A stretch of 64,000 nt of DNA from RI-92 sp037384645 (GCA_037384645.1 JARRNT010000006.1:1-64000); one strand, 5' to 3'; positions 18,233 to 27,006 are shown, counted from the stretch's first letter. Notes: generated by a model from the letters alone, not told the origin. Translations and numbers: made by a program.

Positions 18233-19201
18233 TCAGGTTTCCTGTTGCTTGCGGCCGAGGACCATCGACATGACGGCCATGCGCACGGCGATGCCGTTGG
18301 TTACCTGTTCGAGCATGACCGACTGCGGTCCATCGGCCACGACCGATTCGATCTCGACGCCGCGATTGATCGGGCCCGGGTGCATCACAATGGCATCGGG
18401 TTTGGCCAGCGCCAGTTTGTCGCGGGTCAGGCCATACTGCATGAAATATTCCGCCTCGCTCGGCAGCATGGCACCCTGCATGCGTTCGCGCTGTAGACGT
18501 AGCATCATGATGACGTCCACGTCTTTAATGCCTTCACGCATGTCGTGGTACACATGCACGCCAAGGCTGGCGGCTTCGCGCGGGATCAGGGTGTGCGGTC
18601 CGACTACACGGATCTCCGGTACCCCGAGGATGTTGAGGGCGTGGATCTCCGAACGTGCGACCCGCGAGTGTTTGATGTCGCCGACGATGGCCACGCGCAG
18701 GTTCTGGAAGTCCGGTTTGTGTTTGCGGATGGTAAACACATCGAGCATGCCCTGGGTCGGGTGGGCATGGCTGCCGTCGCCAGCATTGATGACGCTGATG
18801 TGCGGGGCGACATGTTCGGCGATGAAATGGGCGGCACCGCTTGAATCGTGGCGGACCACAAACATGTCGCAATGCATGGCTTCCAGGTTGCGCAACATGT
18901 CCAGCAGGCTTTCGCCCTTGCTGGTGGACGAGGCGTTGATATTGATGTTGAGCACGTCAGCAGACAGGCGCTTGGCCGCCAGTTCGAAGGTAGTCCGGGT
19001 CCGGGTGCTGGGCTCAAAGAACAGGTTAACGATGGTAAAGCCCCTCAGCAGCGGGACTTTCTTCACCGTGCGGGTGCCGACGGTGGTGAATTTCTCTGCG
19101 TTGTCGAGAATATCGATAATGGTTTGTCGGGGGAGACCTTCAATTGTCAGGAAATGGCGCAGCTTGCCGGATTGATCGAATTGAATGTCCTGCTTGCTCA
19201 C
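18233..19201 (-). CDS. pyrB: Aspartate carbamoyltransferase catalytic chain
   Basis: PyrB condenses carbamoyl phosphate with aspartate, the committed step of pyrimidine synthesis. The 322-residue protein carries the carbamoyl-phosphate signature FFEPSTRTRTTFE (residues about 61-73), the region HPTQGMLDVFTI and the C-terminal MHPGPINRGVEI. It overlaps pyrR by 4 bp and is followed by the inactive pyrC'. This matches class A ATCase complexes that need a pseudo-dihydroorotase. Confidence 0.96.
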   Translation of the reverse strand: MSKQDIQFDQSGKLRHFLTIEGLPRQTIIDILDNAEKFTTVGTRTVKKVPLLRGFTIVNLFFEPSTRTRTTFELAAKRLSADVLNININASSTSKGESLLDMLRNLEAMHCDMFVVRHDSSGAAHFIAEHVAPHISVINAGDGSHAHPTQGMLDVFTIRKHKPDFQNLRVAIVGDIKHSRVARSEIHALNILGVPEIRVVGPHTLIPREAASLGVHVYHDMREGIKDVDVIMMLRLQRERMQGAMLPSEAEYFMQYGLTRDKLALAKPDAIVMHPGPINRGVEIESVVADGPQSVMLEQVTNGIAVRMAVMSMVLGRKQQET

Positions 19202-19704
19202 ATGCTCTCCTGGAGTTCCAGACGCAGTTGTTCGGGGCCGCTCAGTTTCACGTGCTGGTTGGCAGCCAGGTCCAGTCGTAACCCGGTGATATCGGCGGCA
19301 ATGGGCAACTCCCGGCCACCGCGATCCACCAGGGTGACCAATATTACCGAGGCCGGGCGGCCGTAATCAAAAATTTCGTTCAGGGCGGCGCGGATGGTTC
19401 GCCCGGTATGCAGCACATCATCGACCAGCACGATATGGTGGTCGTCGATGTCGAAGGGCAGGTTGGAGGGCTGGACCTGGGGGTGCATACCAATGCGGGT
19501 AAAGTCGTCGCGGTAGAACGTGATGTTGAGCGTACCCAGTGGCGACGCCAGGCCGAGTGCCCGGTGCAGGACCTCGGCCACCCAGACCCCGCCGGTATGG
19601 ATGCCGATCATGCGCGGATCATGGATATCGCGGCTGGCCAGCAACTGGCGCAGCCTGTTGGCCATGTCCTCGAGCAGCGTTTGCGGTGCGGGCAGTTGTG
19701 GCAT
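19198..19704 (-). CDS. pyrR: PyrR regulator/uracil phosphoribosyltransferase
   Basis: A 168-residue PRTase-fold protein with the PRPP loop HIVLVDDVLHTGRTIRAAL near residue 90 and the conserved IGIHTGGVWVAEVLH. PyrR in Gram-positives is an RNA-binding attenuator protein with UPRT activity; in proteobacterial clusters its regulatory role is less certain. It lies between ruvX and pyrB as in Pseudomonas. I saw no obvious attenuator in the short spacers of this run, where genes overlap or nearly touch. Confidence 0.92.
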   Translation of the reverse strand: MPQLPAPQTLLEDMANRLRQLLASRDIHDPRMIGIHTGGVWVAEVLHRALGLASPLGTLNITFYRDDFTRIGMHPQVQPSNLPFDIDDHHIVLVDDVLHTGRTIRAALNEIFDYGRPASVILVTLVDRGGRELPIAADITGLRLDLAANQHVKLSGPEQLRLELQESM

Positions 19705-19725
19705 AGTCGTAATTATAAGTTATTG

Positions 19726-20160
19726 TCAGTCTGCCTGATAATTGAGCCAGGTTTGTAAAATGATTGCCGCTGCCAGTTTGTCAATGTTTGCCTTGTCGCG
19801 TTTATCGGCGCGCGATTTGCCGCTACCGGCCAGTTGTGCCTCGGCTTCCAGTGAACTCAGGCGTTCATCGACCCAGTCCACGGGCAGATTGTACCGTTGT
19901 TCGAGCTGTTTCCCAAAGTCCTGCACGCGTGCCGCCAGGGGGTGGGGACGATCGTCGTCCATGTGGTGAGGCAGGCCGACAATCAGCAGCGCCGGCTGCC
20001 ACTCCTGGATCAGTCGGCTGATGGCTGCCCAATCGGGGCCGTCAGCGTGATTGTGCAGTGTGCACAGGGCCTGACTGGTACGGGTAAGCTCCTGTCCCAC
20101 GGCGACCCCGATGCGCTTGTTGCCATAGTCAAACCCGAGCAGGGTACGATATTGGCTCAC
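19726..20160 (-). CDS. ruvX: RuvX/YqgF family RNase H-fold nuclease
   Basis: A 144-residue protein of the YqgF family, linked to 16S rRNA 5'-end processing and once proposed as a Holliday junction resolvase. It shows the RNase H-fold start LLGFDYGNKRIGVAVG with the catalytic Asp, the LIVGLPHHMDD strand and the C-terminal DERLSSLEAE and DKLAAAIILQTWL. It overlaps yqgE by 4 bp, the near-universal gammaproteobacterial yqgE-ruvX pair. Confidence 0.95.
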   Translation of the reverse strand: MSQYRTLLGFDYGNKRIGVAVGQELTRTSQALCTLHNHADGPDWAAISRLIQEWQPALLIVGLPHHMDDDRPHPLAARVQDFGKQLEQRYNLPVDWVDERLSSLEAEAQLAGSGKSRADKRDKANIDKLAAAIILQTWLNYQAD

Positions 20161-20720
20161 GCGTGACCGACGTCGCTGGACAGGTTTTTGAGTTCGACGC
20201 CGAGCAAGTGGGCAGAGGCGGTCCAGCGTTGCTCGATAGGCGTGTCGAAAATGATGGCGGGATCGGCGCTGCCGTTGAGCCAGGCGTTGGCGGCCAGTTC
20301 ATTTTCCAGTTGGCCGGCACCCCAGCCGGCGTAGCCCAGGGCAATCAAAAAACGCTCCGGTCCGCCGCCGTGGGCAATGGCCTCAATAATGTCCTGAGAC
20401 AGGGTGATGCCGATATTGTCGGTTACCGGCATGGTCGCCTCCCATTGGCCGATATCCTCATGCAGGACGAAACCGCGCTCGGTCTGGACCGGTCCGCCCT
20501 GATAGATGGGGATGTAGGGATGGGTTTTCCTGCCGCCGTCGATCTTGAGGAAATCCAGTAATTCTTCGAATTCCAGGTCAATCGGCCGGTTGATCACGAG
20601 GCCCATGGCGCCATCGTCATTATGGTCGCACAGGTAAGTCACCGTTTGCTGGAAGTTGGGATCGTCCAGGCTGGGCATCGCGATAAGAAACTGGTTGGTC
20701 AGATTGGATGAGTCAGTCAT
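20157..20720 (-). CDS. yqgE: YqgE/AlgH family protein
   Basis: A 187-residue DUF179 protein of unknown biochemical function, called AlgH in Pseudomonas because of an effect on alginate. The start at 20720 gives the family-typical MTDSSNLTNQFLIAMPSLDDPNF; a longer reading frame to 20777 would overlap tonB and is less likely. YLCDHNDDGAMGLVINRP and YQGGPVQTERGFVLH are strongly conserved family blocks. It overlaps ruvX by 4 bp and follows tonB by 11 bp. Confidence 0.93.
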   Translation of the reverse strand: MTDSSNLTNQFLIAMPSLDDPNFQQTVTYLCDHNDDGAMGLVINRPIDLEFEELLDFLKIDGGRKTHPYIPIYQGGPVQTERGFVLHEDIGQWEATMPVTDNIGITLSQDIIEAIAHGGGPERFLIALGYAGWGAGQLENELAANAWLNGSADPAIIFDTPIEQRWTASAHLLGVELKNLSSDVGHA

Positions 20721-20731
20721 GGTCCGCGCTA

Positions 20732-21634
20732 TCAGTTGATTGAAGTGGACAGGCCCTGTTTGACAGTAAAATGCCATACCAGTGAGATATGGAGAACATC
20801 AGTATCTTTCAAGATAGCCGGGGTCAAAGGGGCGAAAGGTGCCGCCATTTTCACAATTCGCAGGGCAGCATGGTCCAGGATTTTGTGGCCAGAAGACCGC
20901 AAGATTTGCATGGAATCAATCGAGCCGTCGGGGTTGACGCCGACGTCCAGTAGCAGGCTGCCGTTGATATCATGGCGAATGGCCTCTTCCGGGTAGTTAA
21001 GCCGACCGAATTGTTCCACCTTGTCGCGCCAGGCCTCGATATAACTGGCAAAACGGTATTGCTTGGCGTTTACGCCGGTCACGTAGGTGTGATGCGGTAT
21101 GTGTTCGTACGCCCGTTTGAGTTCCTGGATCTCGGCGTGCAGCCGTGCGAACTCGCGGCTGCGGGCAAAATTTTCCGCCGCCTGTTTGCTTTGGGTTTCA
21201 ATCGGGATCTTGCGCTTGAACTTTTCACTATCGCGGGCAAACGGGGACTTGTCCGCGGTCATGAGTTTGCGCTTTGCCTGTTTCTTTTTCAGTTTGGGCG
21301 GTGCAAAGGCCTGCTTGCTGTCCGGGGCAATCCCGTTCTCGTTGGTCGGCTTGGGGTTGGAGAAGGGACTGGTCGGGCGGACCTTCTTGTCCACATTACC
21401 GCCGCCTTTCTGGTTGGCCTGGGCCAGGTAATCGGCTTCCTTGGGCGCATCCTTGGACTGGGACGATACCAGGGTGATCTCCATGGTCGGGGTGCCGTCG
21501 TTTTTGAACATGTCGTCCATGTTGAAACTGACGCCAAGGATTACGATAGCGTGGATAGCCAGGGCCAGAAACACGGTCAGTCCCATGCGATCCAGCTGAT
21601 GGCGATTATATGGCGTGTTTATGACGTCTTGCAT
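20732..21634 (-). CDS. tonB: TonB family energy transducer
   Basis: A protein of about 300 residues with one N-terminal membrane anchor (RMGLTVFLALAIHAIVILGV), a long charged Lys/Pro periplasmic linker and a C-terminal TonB fold with YPEEAIRHDINGSLLLDVGVNPDGSI. TonB with ExbB and ExbD transmits proton-motive force to outer-membrane receptors; no exbBD lies nearby. The homologue in the same Pseudomonas locus has been tied to twitching motility (recalled). The ATG at 21634 is preferred; a TTG at 21670 would add 12 residues and overlap the Gx gene more. Confidence 0.87.
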   Translation of the reverse strand: MQDVINTPYNRHQLDRMGLTVFLALAIHAIVILGVSFNMDDMFKNDGTPTMEITLVSSQSKDAPKEADYLAQANQKGGGNVDKKVRPTSPFSNPKPTNENGIAPDSKQAFAPPKLKKKQAKRKLMTADKSPFARDSEKFKRKIPIETQSKQAAENFARSREFARLHAEIQELKRAYEHIPHHTYVTGVNAKQYRFASYIEAWRDKVEQFGRLNYPEEAIRHDINGSLLLDVGVNPDGSIDSMQILRSSGHKILDHAALRIVKMAAPFAPLTPAILKDTDVLHISLVWHFTVKQGLSTSIN

Positions 21635-22146
21635 GCCGTGGCTTTGAGTCGGTTCACCAGTCTGAGACAAATTATACCGTTAATCATTCCCAGCACGATC
21701 GCCATACTGAGTAAAACCGGAAATAGTCGCCATAAACCGGCATGTGGAATAAACAATGTATAGGCGCAGACAAACTGGCCGCTGATGTGCGCCATGGCTG
21801 CCAGTAAACTATAGCCGACGGCACTGAAACCCCTGCCCGGCAGATGGCTGGCCAGCCACAACATACTTACGCTGGCAACGGCACCGGACAGGCTCATCAT
21901 AAACGTCGGCGATAAAAACGTACCCAGCAACAGGCTGCCGACCAGCACCCGCAGGATACTGACCCAGGCTGCTGTGCGCCAGCCATACATGACCAGCACG
22001 GTAATCACCACGATATTTGCGAGGCCGGGTTTGATCCCGGGGAGAAATGTCGGGATCGCGCTTTCGAACAGGTGGATTAATACCGCTGCGGCGGTCAGCC
22101 AGGCAATCCGATGGTCATCCCGGGTCGTGGACAGGGTAATTTGCAT
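21619..22146 (-). CDS. Gx transporter family membrane protein
   Basis: A hydrophobic protein of about 175 residues with five or six helices. LFESAIPTFLPGIKPGLANIVVITVLVMYGWRTAAWVSILR matches the Gx transporter family, also annotated as heptaprenyl diphosphate synthase component I and related to ECF-type S components. The ATG at 22146 is preferred because the longer frame to 22251 runs into the upstream NusG-II gene. It follows that gene and apbE, forming a module linked in other bacteria to extracytoplasmic flavinylation or quinone-based electron transfer (recalled). The substrate is unknown. Confidence 0.8.
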   Translation of the reverse strand: MQITLSTTRDDHRIAWLTAAAVLIHLFESAIPTFLPGIKPGLANIVVITVLVMYGWRTAAWVSILRVLVGSLLLGTFLSPTFMMSLSGAVASVSMLWLASHLPGRGFSAVGYSLLAAMAHISGQFVCAYTLFIPHAGLWRLFPVLLSMAIVLGMINGIICLRLVNRLKATACKTS

Positions 22147-22181
22147 GGGGCTGAGTGTATTCGGATCCGGCAAGGTAAATC

Positions 22182-22541
22182 TCAGAAATTGATCGCGTCG
22201 TACTTGCGGGTACCACCCGAGACCTGAACATACACGCCATTGGGCAGACATGCCATGACGTCACCGTTGTATTTGAGCCAGCCGCTATGGATGCAGAATT
22301 TGGTGGTACAGGGTGACTTGATGAAACGGATCTTGCCGTCACGAATTTCAAGCACGCTGTCGCCAAGCTTTCCAGGTACATGAATGATTTGATCGTGATC
22401 CAGCATGATGGTGCGTTTGTAGTGATCCGGTCCGGAGATGGTGGCTTCGATCGCCTGTGTCTGTGTGCGCCAGTTATAGACATAGACCAGCGGCAGACAT
22501 GCCAGGGCGATAATGATAACGATCCAGTCTGCGCGGGTCAT
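22182..22541 (-). CDS. NusG domain II-containing membrane-anchored protein
   Basis: A 119-residue protein with an N-terminal membrane anchor (DWIVIIIALACLPLVYVYNW) and a periplasmic domain of the NusG-II type. The signature is IRDGKIRFIKSPCTTKFCIHSGWLKYNG...CLPNGVYVQVSGG, with three conserved cysteines. It overlaps the end of apbE by 4 bp and precedes the Gx transporter, the usual order for this small module. The function is unknown; the company of ApbE suggests periplasmic flavin chemistry. Confidence 0.85.
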   Translation of the reverse strand: MTRADWIVIIIALACLPLVYVYNWRTQTQAIEATISGPDHYKRTIMLDHDQIIHVPGKLGDSVLEIRDGKIRFIKSPCTTKFCIHSGWLKYNGDVMACLPNGVYVQVSGGTRKYDAINF

Positions 22542-23584
22542 GGCAGGGAAACAACGTTAACCTCTTTGCCGGCCTTCTCCAGGGTAATGCGTTTACGCAT
22601 TTGTGGCGTCATATAAATCACGCCCTGGCTATCGATGAGCATCACCAGCTTGACGCCCATGTCGCTGGCAATCCCGGGCCATTGTTTCGGACCGGCGACG
22701 AATAATGCCGTGGCCGCGGCATCGGCCAGGGCGCCGTCACGATTGATCACGGTAACGCTACGGGTCTTGTCCGCCGGGTATCCCGTACGCGGGTCGATAA
22801 TATTGCAGTAGCGCTTGCCGTCATAGTCATAATAATTTTCATAATCACCGGAAGTGAAAACACCTTCGCCGTCACGGGCATCAAGGCTGGCGATTATACC
22901 GTTGCCGCGTGGGTCTCGGATACCAATGTGCCACGGCCTGTTGCCGTGTTGACCGAGCACCTTGAGGTCACCGTTGGCGTCAATCATTGCATCGTGGACG
23001 CCTTCGGCCTGCAGTCTGGTCATGACGAAATCCAGGACGTAACCCTTGGCAATGCCACTGAGGTCCAGCCTGACGGCCGGGTTGGTATTGTCCATGCGTA
23101 TGCCGGAAATGGAGATGTCCTGCATGCGCGGATGCTGTCTGACCAGCTTTTGTATAGCGCCGGGAGCCGGAGGTGGGCCTTGTGGCGGAAAGTCAGCGTG
23201 GAAGCCCCATAGTTGCACGAGATTGCCAATGGCGGGATTAAATAGTCCCTGGCTTTCTTTGGCCAGACGTTGTGCCTTGCGCACCAGTGGGATGACCGAG
23301 GGGTTAGCACTGAATTTTCCGGCTGCCGCCAGTAATTGGTTTGTGCGGCCCATCGGCCCGGTCTTCCAGGGGTGAAAGGCAGTCTGCATGTAATTCATTT
23401 CATCTTCGACGCGCTTGAGTATGGCGCGTTGGTCCTGCCTGGGGACAGTGATCAGCGTGACCTGCACGAAATCGCCAAAGGCCATGATGCTGTCCGTGGT
23501 CGTAACCATTTTCTTAGCCGGATGGCAGGCGGCAAGGGGCAGCAGCAGGCACAACAACAGAATCAGTTTAAAGTTCGAGGACAT
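22538..23584 (-). CDS. apbE: FAD:protein FMN transferase ApbE (lipoprotein)
   Basis: ApbE covalently attaches FMN to threonine residues of target proteins outside the cytoplasm. The start at 23584 gives a clean lipoprotein signal (LILLLCLLLPLAAC, cysteine at about residue 20). Family motifs are DLSGIAKGYVLDFV, the Asn-Gly-Asp in DANGDLKVLG, and the metal/FAD region IIDPRTGYPAD followed by ALADAAATALFV. It overlaps gshB by 17 bp. Its flavinylation target is not visible in this window. Confidence 0.92.
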   Translation of the reverse strand: MSSNFKLILLLCLLLPLAACHPAKKMVTTTDSIMAFGDFVQVTLITVPRQDQRAILKRVEDEMNYMQTAFHPWKTGPMGRTNQLLAAAGKFSANPSVIPLVRKAQRLAKESQGLFNPAIGNLVQLWGFHADFPPQGPPPAPGAIQKLVRQHPRMQDISISGIRMDNTNPAVRLDLSGIAKGYVLDFVMTRLQAEGVHDAMIDANGDLKVLGQHGNRPWHIGIRDPRGNGIIASLDARDGEGVFTSGDYENYYDYDGKRYCNIIDPRTGYPADKTRSVTVINRDGALADAAATALFVAGPKQWPGIASDMGVKLVMLIDSQGVIYMTPQMRKRITLEKAGKEVNVVSLP

Positions 23585-24545
23585 TATCGCTATACAGCCG
23601 TTGTTCGATACTGTCGAGTAGCATGGCGCTGATATCCAGGCCGTACTGTGTATCCAGCTCGCGGATACAGGTCGGGCTGGTGACATTAATCTCCGTCAGG
23701 TAGTCACCAATGACATCCAGGCCGACGAAGAGTAAACCCTGTTCGCGCAGGCGTGGACCCACCTGTTCGCAAATCCAGGCATCGCGTTCGCTCAGGGCGA
23801 CGCCCTCGCCACGACCGCCAGCCGCCAGGTTGCCGCGGGTCTCGCCCTGGCTCGGGATACGTGCCAGGGCATATGGGACCGGTACGCCATCAATGAGCAG
23901 GATGCGCTTGTCACCCGCGCTGATTTCCGGCAGGTAGCGTTGTGCCATGATCTGGCGCTGCTGGTGGTGGGTGAGGGTTTCCATGATCACATTGAGATTC
24001 GGGTCGTTGGCGCTGACCCGAAATACCGAGGCGCCACCCATGCCATCCAGCGGTTTGAGGATGGTGTCCTGCTGTTGCTGGATAAACGTTTTGAGCGTGT
24101 CATAGCGGCTGCTGACCAGCGTAGGACAAATGCATTGCGGGAACTGCAGGGCGGCCAGCTTTTCATTCCAGTCACGCAGGGCGGCGGCACGATTCACCAC
24201 GAGTGCACCGGCCTGTTCAGCCAGTTCCAGGATATAGGTCGCGAAGATGTAATCCATGTCGAAGGGCGGATCCTTGCGCATCAGGATGACATCGAGCTGT
24301 GACAGGGCGATATCCCGACTCTCCCCCAGCTCGTACCAGTGTTGAGGGTCATATTGCACTGTCAGGTCGCGCACCGTAGCCCGGGCTTCGGCTCCGGCCA
24401 GGTAGAGATCTGACATTTCCAGGTAGTGCAACTGGTAGCCGCGTTGCTGCGCTGCGACCAGCATCGCCAGGGTGCTGTCCTTTTTATAATGAATGGACCC
24501 GATAGGGTCCATCACCACACCAAGTTTGACCGGGGTCCTGGGCAT
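23568..24545 (-). CDS. gshB: Glutathione synthetase
   Basis: GshB adds glycine to gamma-glutamylcysteine. The 325-residue ATP-grasp protein shows LGVVMDPIGSI at the start, the ATP-binding KPLDGMGGASVFRV and RILLIDGVPVPYALARIP, and the C-terminal FVGLDVIGDYLTEINVTSPTCIRELD. It lies 31 bp after gshA, so the two glutathione steps are probably cotranscribed. In Pseudomonas gshB sits in this locus, but gshA is elsewhere. Confidence 0.96.
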   Translation of the reverse strand: MPRTPVKLGVVMDPIGSIHYKKDSTLAMLVAAQQRGYQLHYLEMSDLYLAGAEARATVRDLTVQYDPQHWYELGESRDIALSQLDVILMRKDPPFDMDYIFATYILELAEQAGALVVNRAAALRDWNEKLAALQFPQCICPTLVSSRYDTLKTFIQQQQDTILKPLDGMGGASVFRVSANDPNLNVIMETLTHHQQRQIMAQRYLPEISAGDKRILLIDGVPVPYALARIPSQGETRGNLAAGGRGEGVALSERDAWICEQVGPRLREQGLLFVGLDVIGDYLTEINVTSPTCIRELDTQYGLDISAMLLDSIEQRLYSDNVLEL

Positions 24546-24576
24546 AGAGTGTCAGCTGTTTGAAATACTCAGGGTC

Positions 24577-25881
24577 TTACGGATTGTGCTGCGCATATTC
24601 GCGGGCCGCGGCCAGTGTGGCCAGACGGGCGATTACGCCGTAGGCATAAAAGCGGTTCGGGTTGGCATCAGGGGATTTGCTCGTGTCCGGCGTATTGCAG
24701 GGTTCGGCAAAGGCCAGGGGTTCGAAGTGCATGCCTGGGGCATTGAGGTTTTCATTGATGCCGCGCCCGGTATGCACGCGATAAAATCCGCCGACAACAA
24801 AGTGGTCGATCATGTAGACCACGGGCTCGGCGACAGCCTGCTCGTCACCCCAGTTTTCGAAGGTATAGACCCCTTCCTGCATGATGACCCGGGACACTGA
24901 CTGACCGCCCTTGCTGGCCGACATGCGGGTCCGTTGCTTGCGGTTCAGTTCCATGAGTTCGTCGACGCTATGCACGGTCATGATGCCCATGCCGTAGGTG
25001 CCGGCGTCGGCCTTGACCATGACAAAGGGCCGCTCCGGGATGTTGTAGGCATCGTACTTGGCCTGGATGTCGCTCAACAGGCGGGTGATGTTCTTGCGCA
25101 GACAGTCCTCGCCCTCGCGCTTCATGAAATTGATCTCGCCACAGTTCCGAAACAGGGGATCGATCAGCCAGGGGTCGATTTCGACCAGTTTGGCGAATTC
25201 TTCGGCTACCGCCCGATATTGGGAAAAATGGGTGGATTTGAGCCGTGTCGCCCAGCTCAGGTTGAGCGGGGGAATAATTCGCTGATCCAGGCCTTGCAGG
25301 ATTTCCGGGATCCCGCTGGAGAGGTCGTTATTGAGCAGGACCACGCATGGGTCATAATTTTCAAGATAGACCTTGTCGCCATTGCGTTGCAGGGGCTCGA
25401 GGGTCAGGCTGCGGCCTGAAGGCAGCTGGATTTGTGTGGATTTTTCAAGATCTGGCAGCATGGAGCCGATACGTATGGCGAAGCCTGCTCGGCTAATGAT
25501 ATCCCGCAAAGTGGCGATATTCTCCATATAGAACATATTGCGGGTATGGTTCTCCGGGATCAGCAGGACCTGGGCGGCATCCGGGCAAATGCGTTCGATG
25601 GCCGATTGCATGGCCTGGATACACAAAGGCATGAAGGCCGGATTGAGATTGTTAAAGCCAGCCGGAAACAGGTTGGTATCAACCGGGGCCAGTTTAAAGC
25701 CGGCATTGCGCAGGTCGACAGAGGTATAGAACGGCGCCGGGGTATGTAGCCACTGGTTGCGCAACCAGGTTTCGATCTGGGCCTGATGATCGAGTAAATG
25801 GGATTCAAGCTCCAGCAAGGGACCCGCCATGGCGGTGGTCAGATGGGGCACGGCGTGTAAATGTTCGACTGTAGTTGACAT
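24577..25881 (-). CDS. gshA: Glutamate-cysteine ligase, Acidithiobacillus type
   Basis: A 434-residue protein of the gshA family first described in Acidithiobacillus ferrooxidans, unrelated in size and sequence to the 500-residue enterobacterial GshA. Recognisable blocks are FYTSVDLRNAGFKLAPVDTNLFPAGFNNL, LIPENHTRN, FVMVKADAGTYGMGIMTV and GGFYRVHTGRGINENLNAPGM. It catalyses the first, rate-limiting step of glutathione synthesis. It is probably the first gene of the minus-strand run gshA-gshB-apbE-NusGII-Gx-tonB and onward, divergent from pilG. Confidence 0.9.
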   Translation of the reverse strand: MSTTVEHLHAVPHLTTAMAGPLLELESHLLDHQAQIETWLRNQWLHTPAPFYTSVDLRNAGFKLAPVDTNLFPAGFNNLNPAFMPLCIQAMQSAIERICPDAAQVLLIPENHTRNMFYMENIATLRDIISRAGFAIRIGSMLPDLEKSTQIQLPSGRSLTLEPLQRNGDKVYLENYDPCVVLLNNDLSSGIPEILQGLDQRIIPPLNLSWATRLKSTHFSQYRAVAEEFAKLVEIDPWLIDPLFRNCGEINFMKREGEDCLRKNITRLLSDIQAKYDAYNIPERPFVMVKADAGTYGMGIMTVHSVDELMELNRKQRTRMSASKGGQSVSRVIMQEGVYTFENWGDEQAVAEPVVYMIDHFVVGGFYRVHTGRGINENLNAPGMHFEPLAFAEPCNTPDTSKSPDANPNRFYAYGVIARLATLAAAREYAQHNP

Positions 25882-26207
25882 GTGGCTTAACGGTTTTGCG
25901 TTGTAAATAAGATTAGTCTAACAGATGCAAGACGCATGATAAGGATAGAGTGAGGACGGCGAATGAATTGGCTAAATATTAGACATCTTAAACATGATTC
26001 TGGTTTGCCTGCGTAGGCCGGTTAAACAAAATATTCTATAGAATATGAATACTTATAGATCGTTTTTAAAATCTATGTTAAATAATCAACGGAACTATAA
26101 TAAAAACGGGGGATTTGTCTGGATTTTCACCGGCCCGTTTGTCGGTACATCCTGTTTTTGACATATGACTCGTTCGAGGGTTACCACCAGTGCTTGCAGA
26201 GAAAATT
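25882..26207. other. Divergent gshA-pilG intergenic region
   Basis: A 326-bp AT-rich spacer between divergent genes that must hold promoters for both the glutathione run and the Pil-Chp operon. A TATAAT lies at 26096-26101 in the plus direction without a convincing -35. There is a perfect 16-bp palindrome at 26031-26046 and an imperfect inverted repeat (atagat/atctat) at 26054-26076. No convincing coding sequence or RNA gene is seen. Confidence 0.5.
26031..26046. promoter_or_regulatory. 16-bp palindrome upstream of pilG
   Basis: The perfect palindrome ATATTCTATAGAATAT lies about 160 bp before pilG and 150 bp before gshA, upstream of the TATAAT at 26096. It is a candidate operator for a dimeric regulator; nothing in the window identifies the regulator. 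Confidence 0.35.
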
Positions 26208-26597
26208 ATGGACGATGAATTTCAAGGCCTCAAAGTGATGGTCATCGATGATTCCAAGACCATCCGGCGTACGGCAGAGACATTGCTCAAAAAAGTTGGT
26301 TGTGAAGTCATCACTGCAACAGACGGTTTCGAGGCCTTGGCCAAGATCGCTGACAACCGTCCTGACATTATTTTCGTCGATATCATGATGCCACGCCTGG
26401 ATGGCTATCAGACCACGGCGCTGATCAAGAACAACAAGGTTTTCAAAATGACCCCGGTGATTATGCTATCCAGCAAGGATGGTCTGTTTGACCGGGCCAG
26501 AGGACGGATTGTCGGTTCGGAACAGTATCTGACAAAACCATTTACCAAAGAAGAATTACTTGGTGCCATAAAGAAACATGTGGCGAAGGCATCATGA
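26208..26597 (+). CDS. pilG: Type IV pilus response regulator PilG
   Basis: A 129-residue stand-alone receiver domain. LKVMVIDDSKTIRRTAETLLKKVGC is nearly identical to Pseudomonas PilG, and the phospho-acceptor Asp lies in IIFVDIMMPRLDGYQT. The ATG at 26208 agrees with PilG proteins; an upstream GTG at 26190 would add six residues. PilG transmits the ChpA signal toward pilus extension and cAMP production (established in Pseudomonas). It is the first gene of the pilG-chpC operon. Confidence 0.96.
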   Translation: MDDEFQGLKVMVIDDSKTIRRTAETLLKKVGCEVITATDGFEALAKIADNRPDIIFVDIMMPRLDGYQTTALIKNNKVFKMTPVIMLSSKDGLFDRARGRIVGSEQYLTKPFTKEELLGAIKKHVAKAS

Positions 26598-26640
26598 GTA
26601 CCACACGATTACGCGACATTTAAGCTAAGGAGCAGAAAAT

Positions 26641-27000
26641 ATGGCCAAAGTCTTGATAGTTGATGACTCGCCGACCGAAGTGCATGTTCTTAAAGGTATC
26701 CTGGAGAAGGGAGGGCATTCCGTGAGCTCTGCCGATAATGCCGAAGACGGGATCAAACAGGCCAAAGATGCCAAGCCCGATGTGATTCTGATGGACGTGG
26801 TGATGCCGGGAATGAATGGTTTTCAGGCCACGCGAGCCCTGACCAAAGACCCCGAAACCCAGCATATCCCTATCATCATCGTTACCACCAAGGACCAGGA
26901 GACAGATCGGGTGTGGGGACTGCGCCAGGGTGCCAAAGATTATGTCACCAAGCCGGTTGATGCCCCTGATTTGCTGGCCAAGGTCAAGTCGGTACTGTAA
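26641..27000 (+). CDS. pilH: Type IV pilus response regulator PilH
   Basis: A 119-residue receiver domain with acidic pocket VDDSPTE and phospho-acceptor Asp in VILMDVVMPGMNGFQ, and the conserved Lys in YVTKPVD. It has a good ribosome-binding site (aaggag). PilH acts with PilG as the second output of the Chp system and may act as a phosphate sink or retraction signal. It lies 43 bp after pilG and 6 bp before pilI. Confidence 0.95.
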   Translation: MAKVLIVDDSPTEVHVLKGILEKGGHSVSSADNAEDGIKQAKDAKPDVILMDVVMPGMNGFQATRALTKDPETQHIPIIIVTTKDQETDRVWGLRQGAKDYVTKPVDAPDLLAKVKSVL

Positions 27001-27006
27001 AGGCCA

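Noticed and set aside
18249..19175. 308-codon open frame opposite pyrB
   Set aside because: Composition is that of an antisense shadow of pyrB; pyrB is clearly the real gene.
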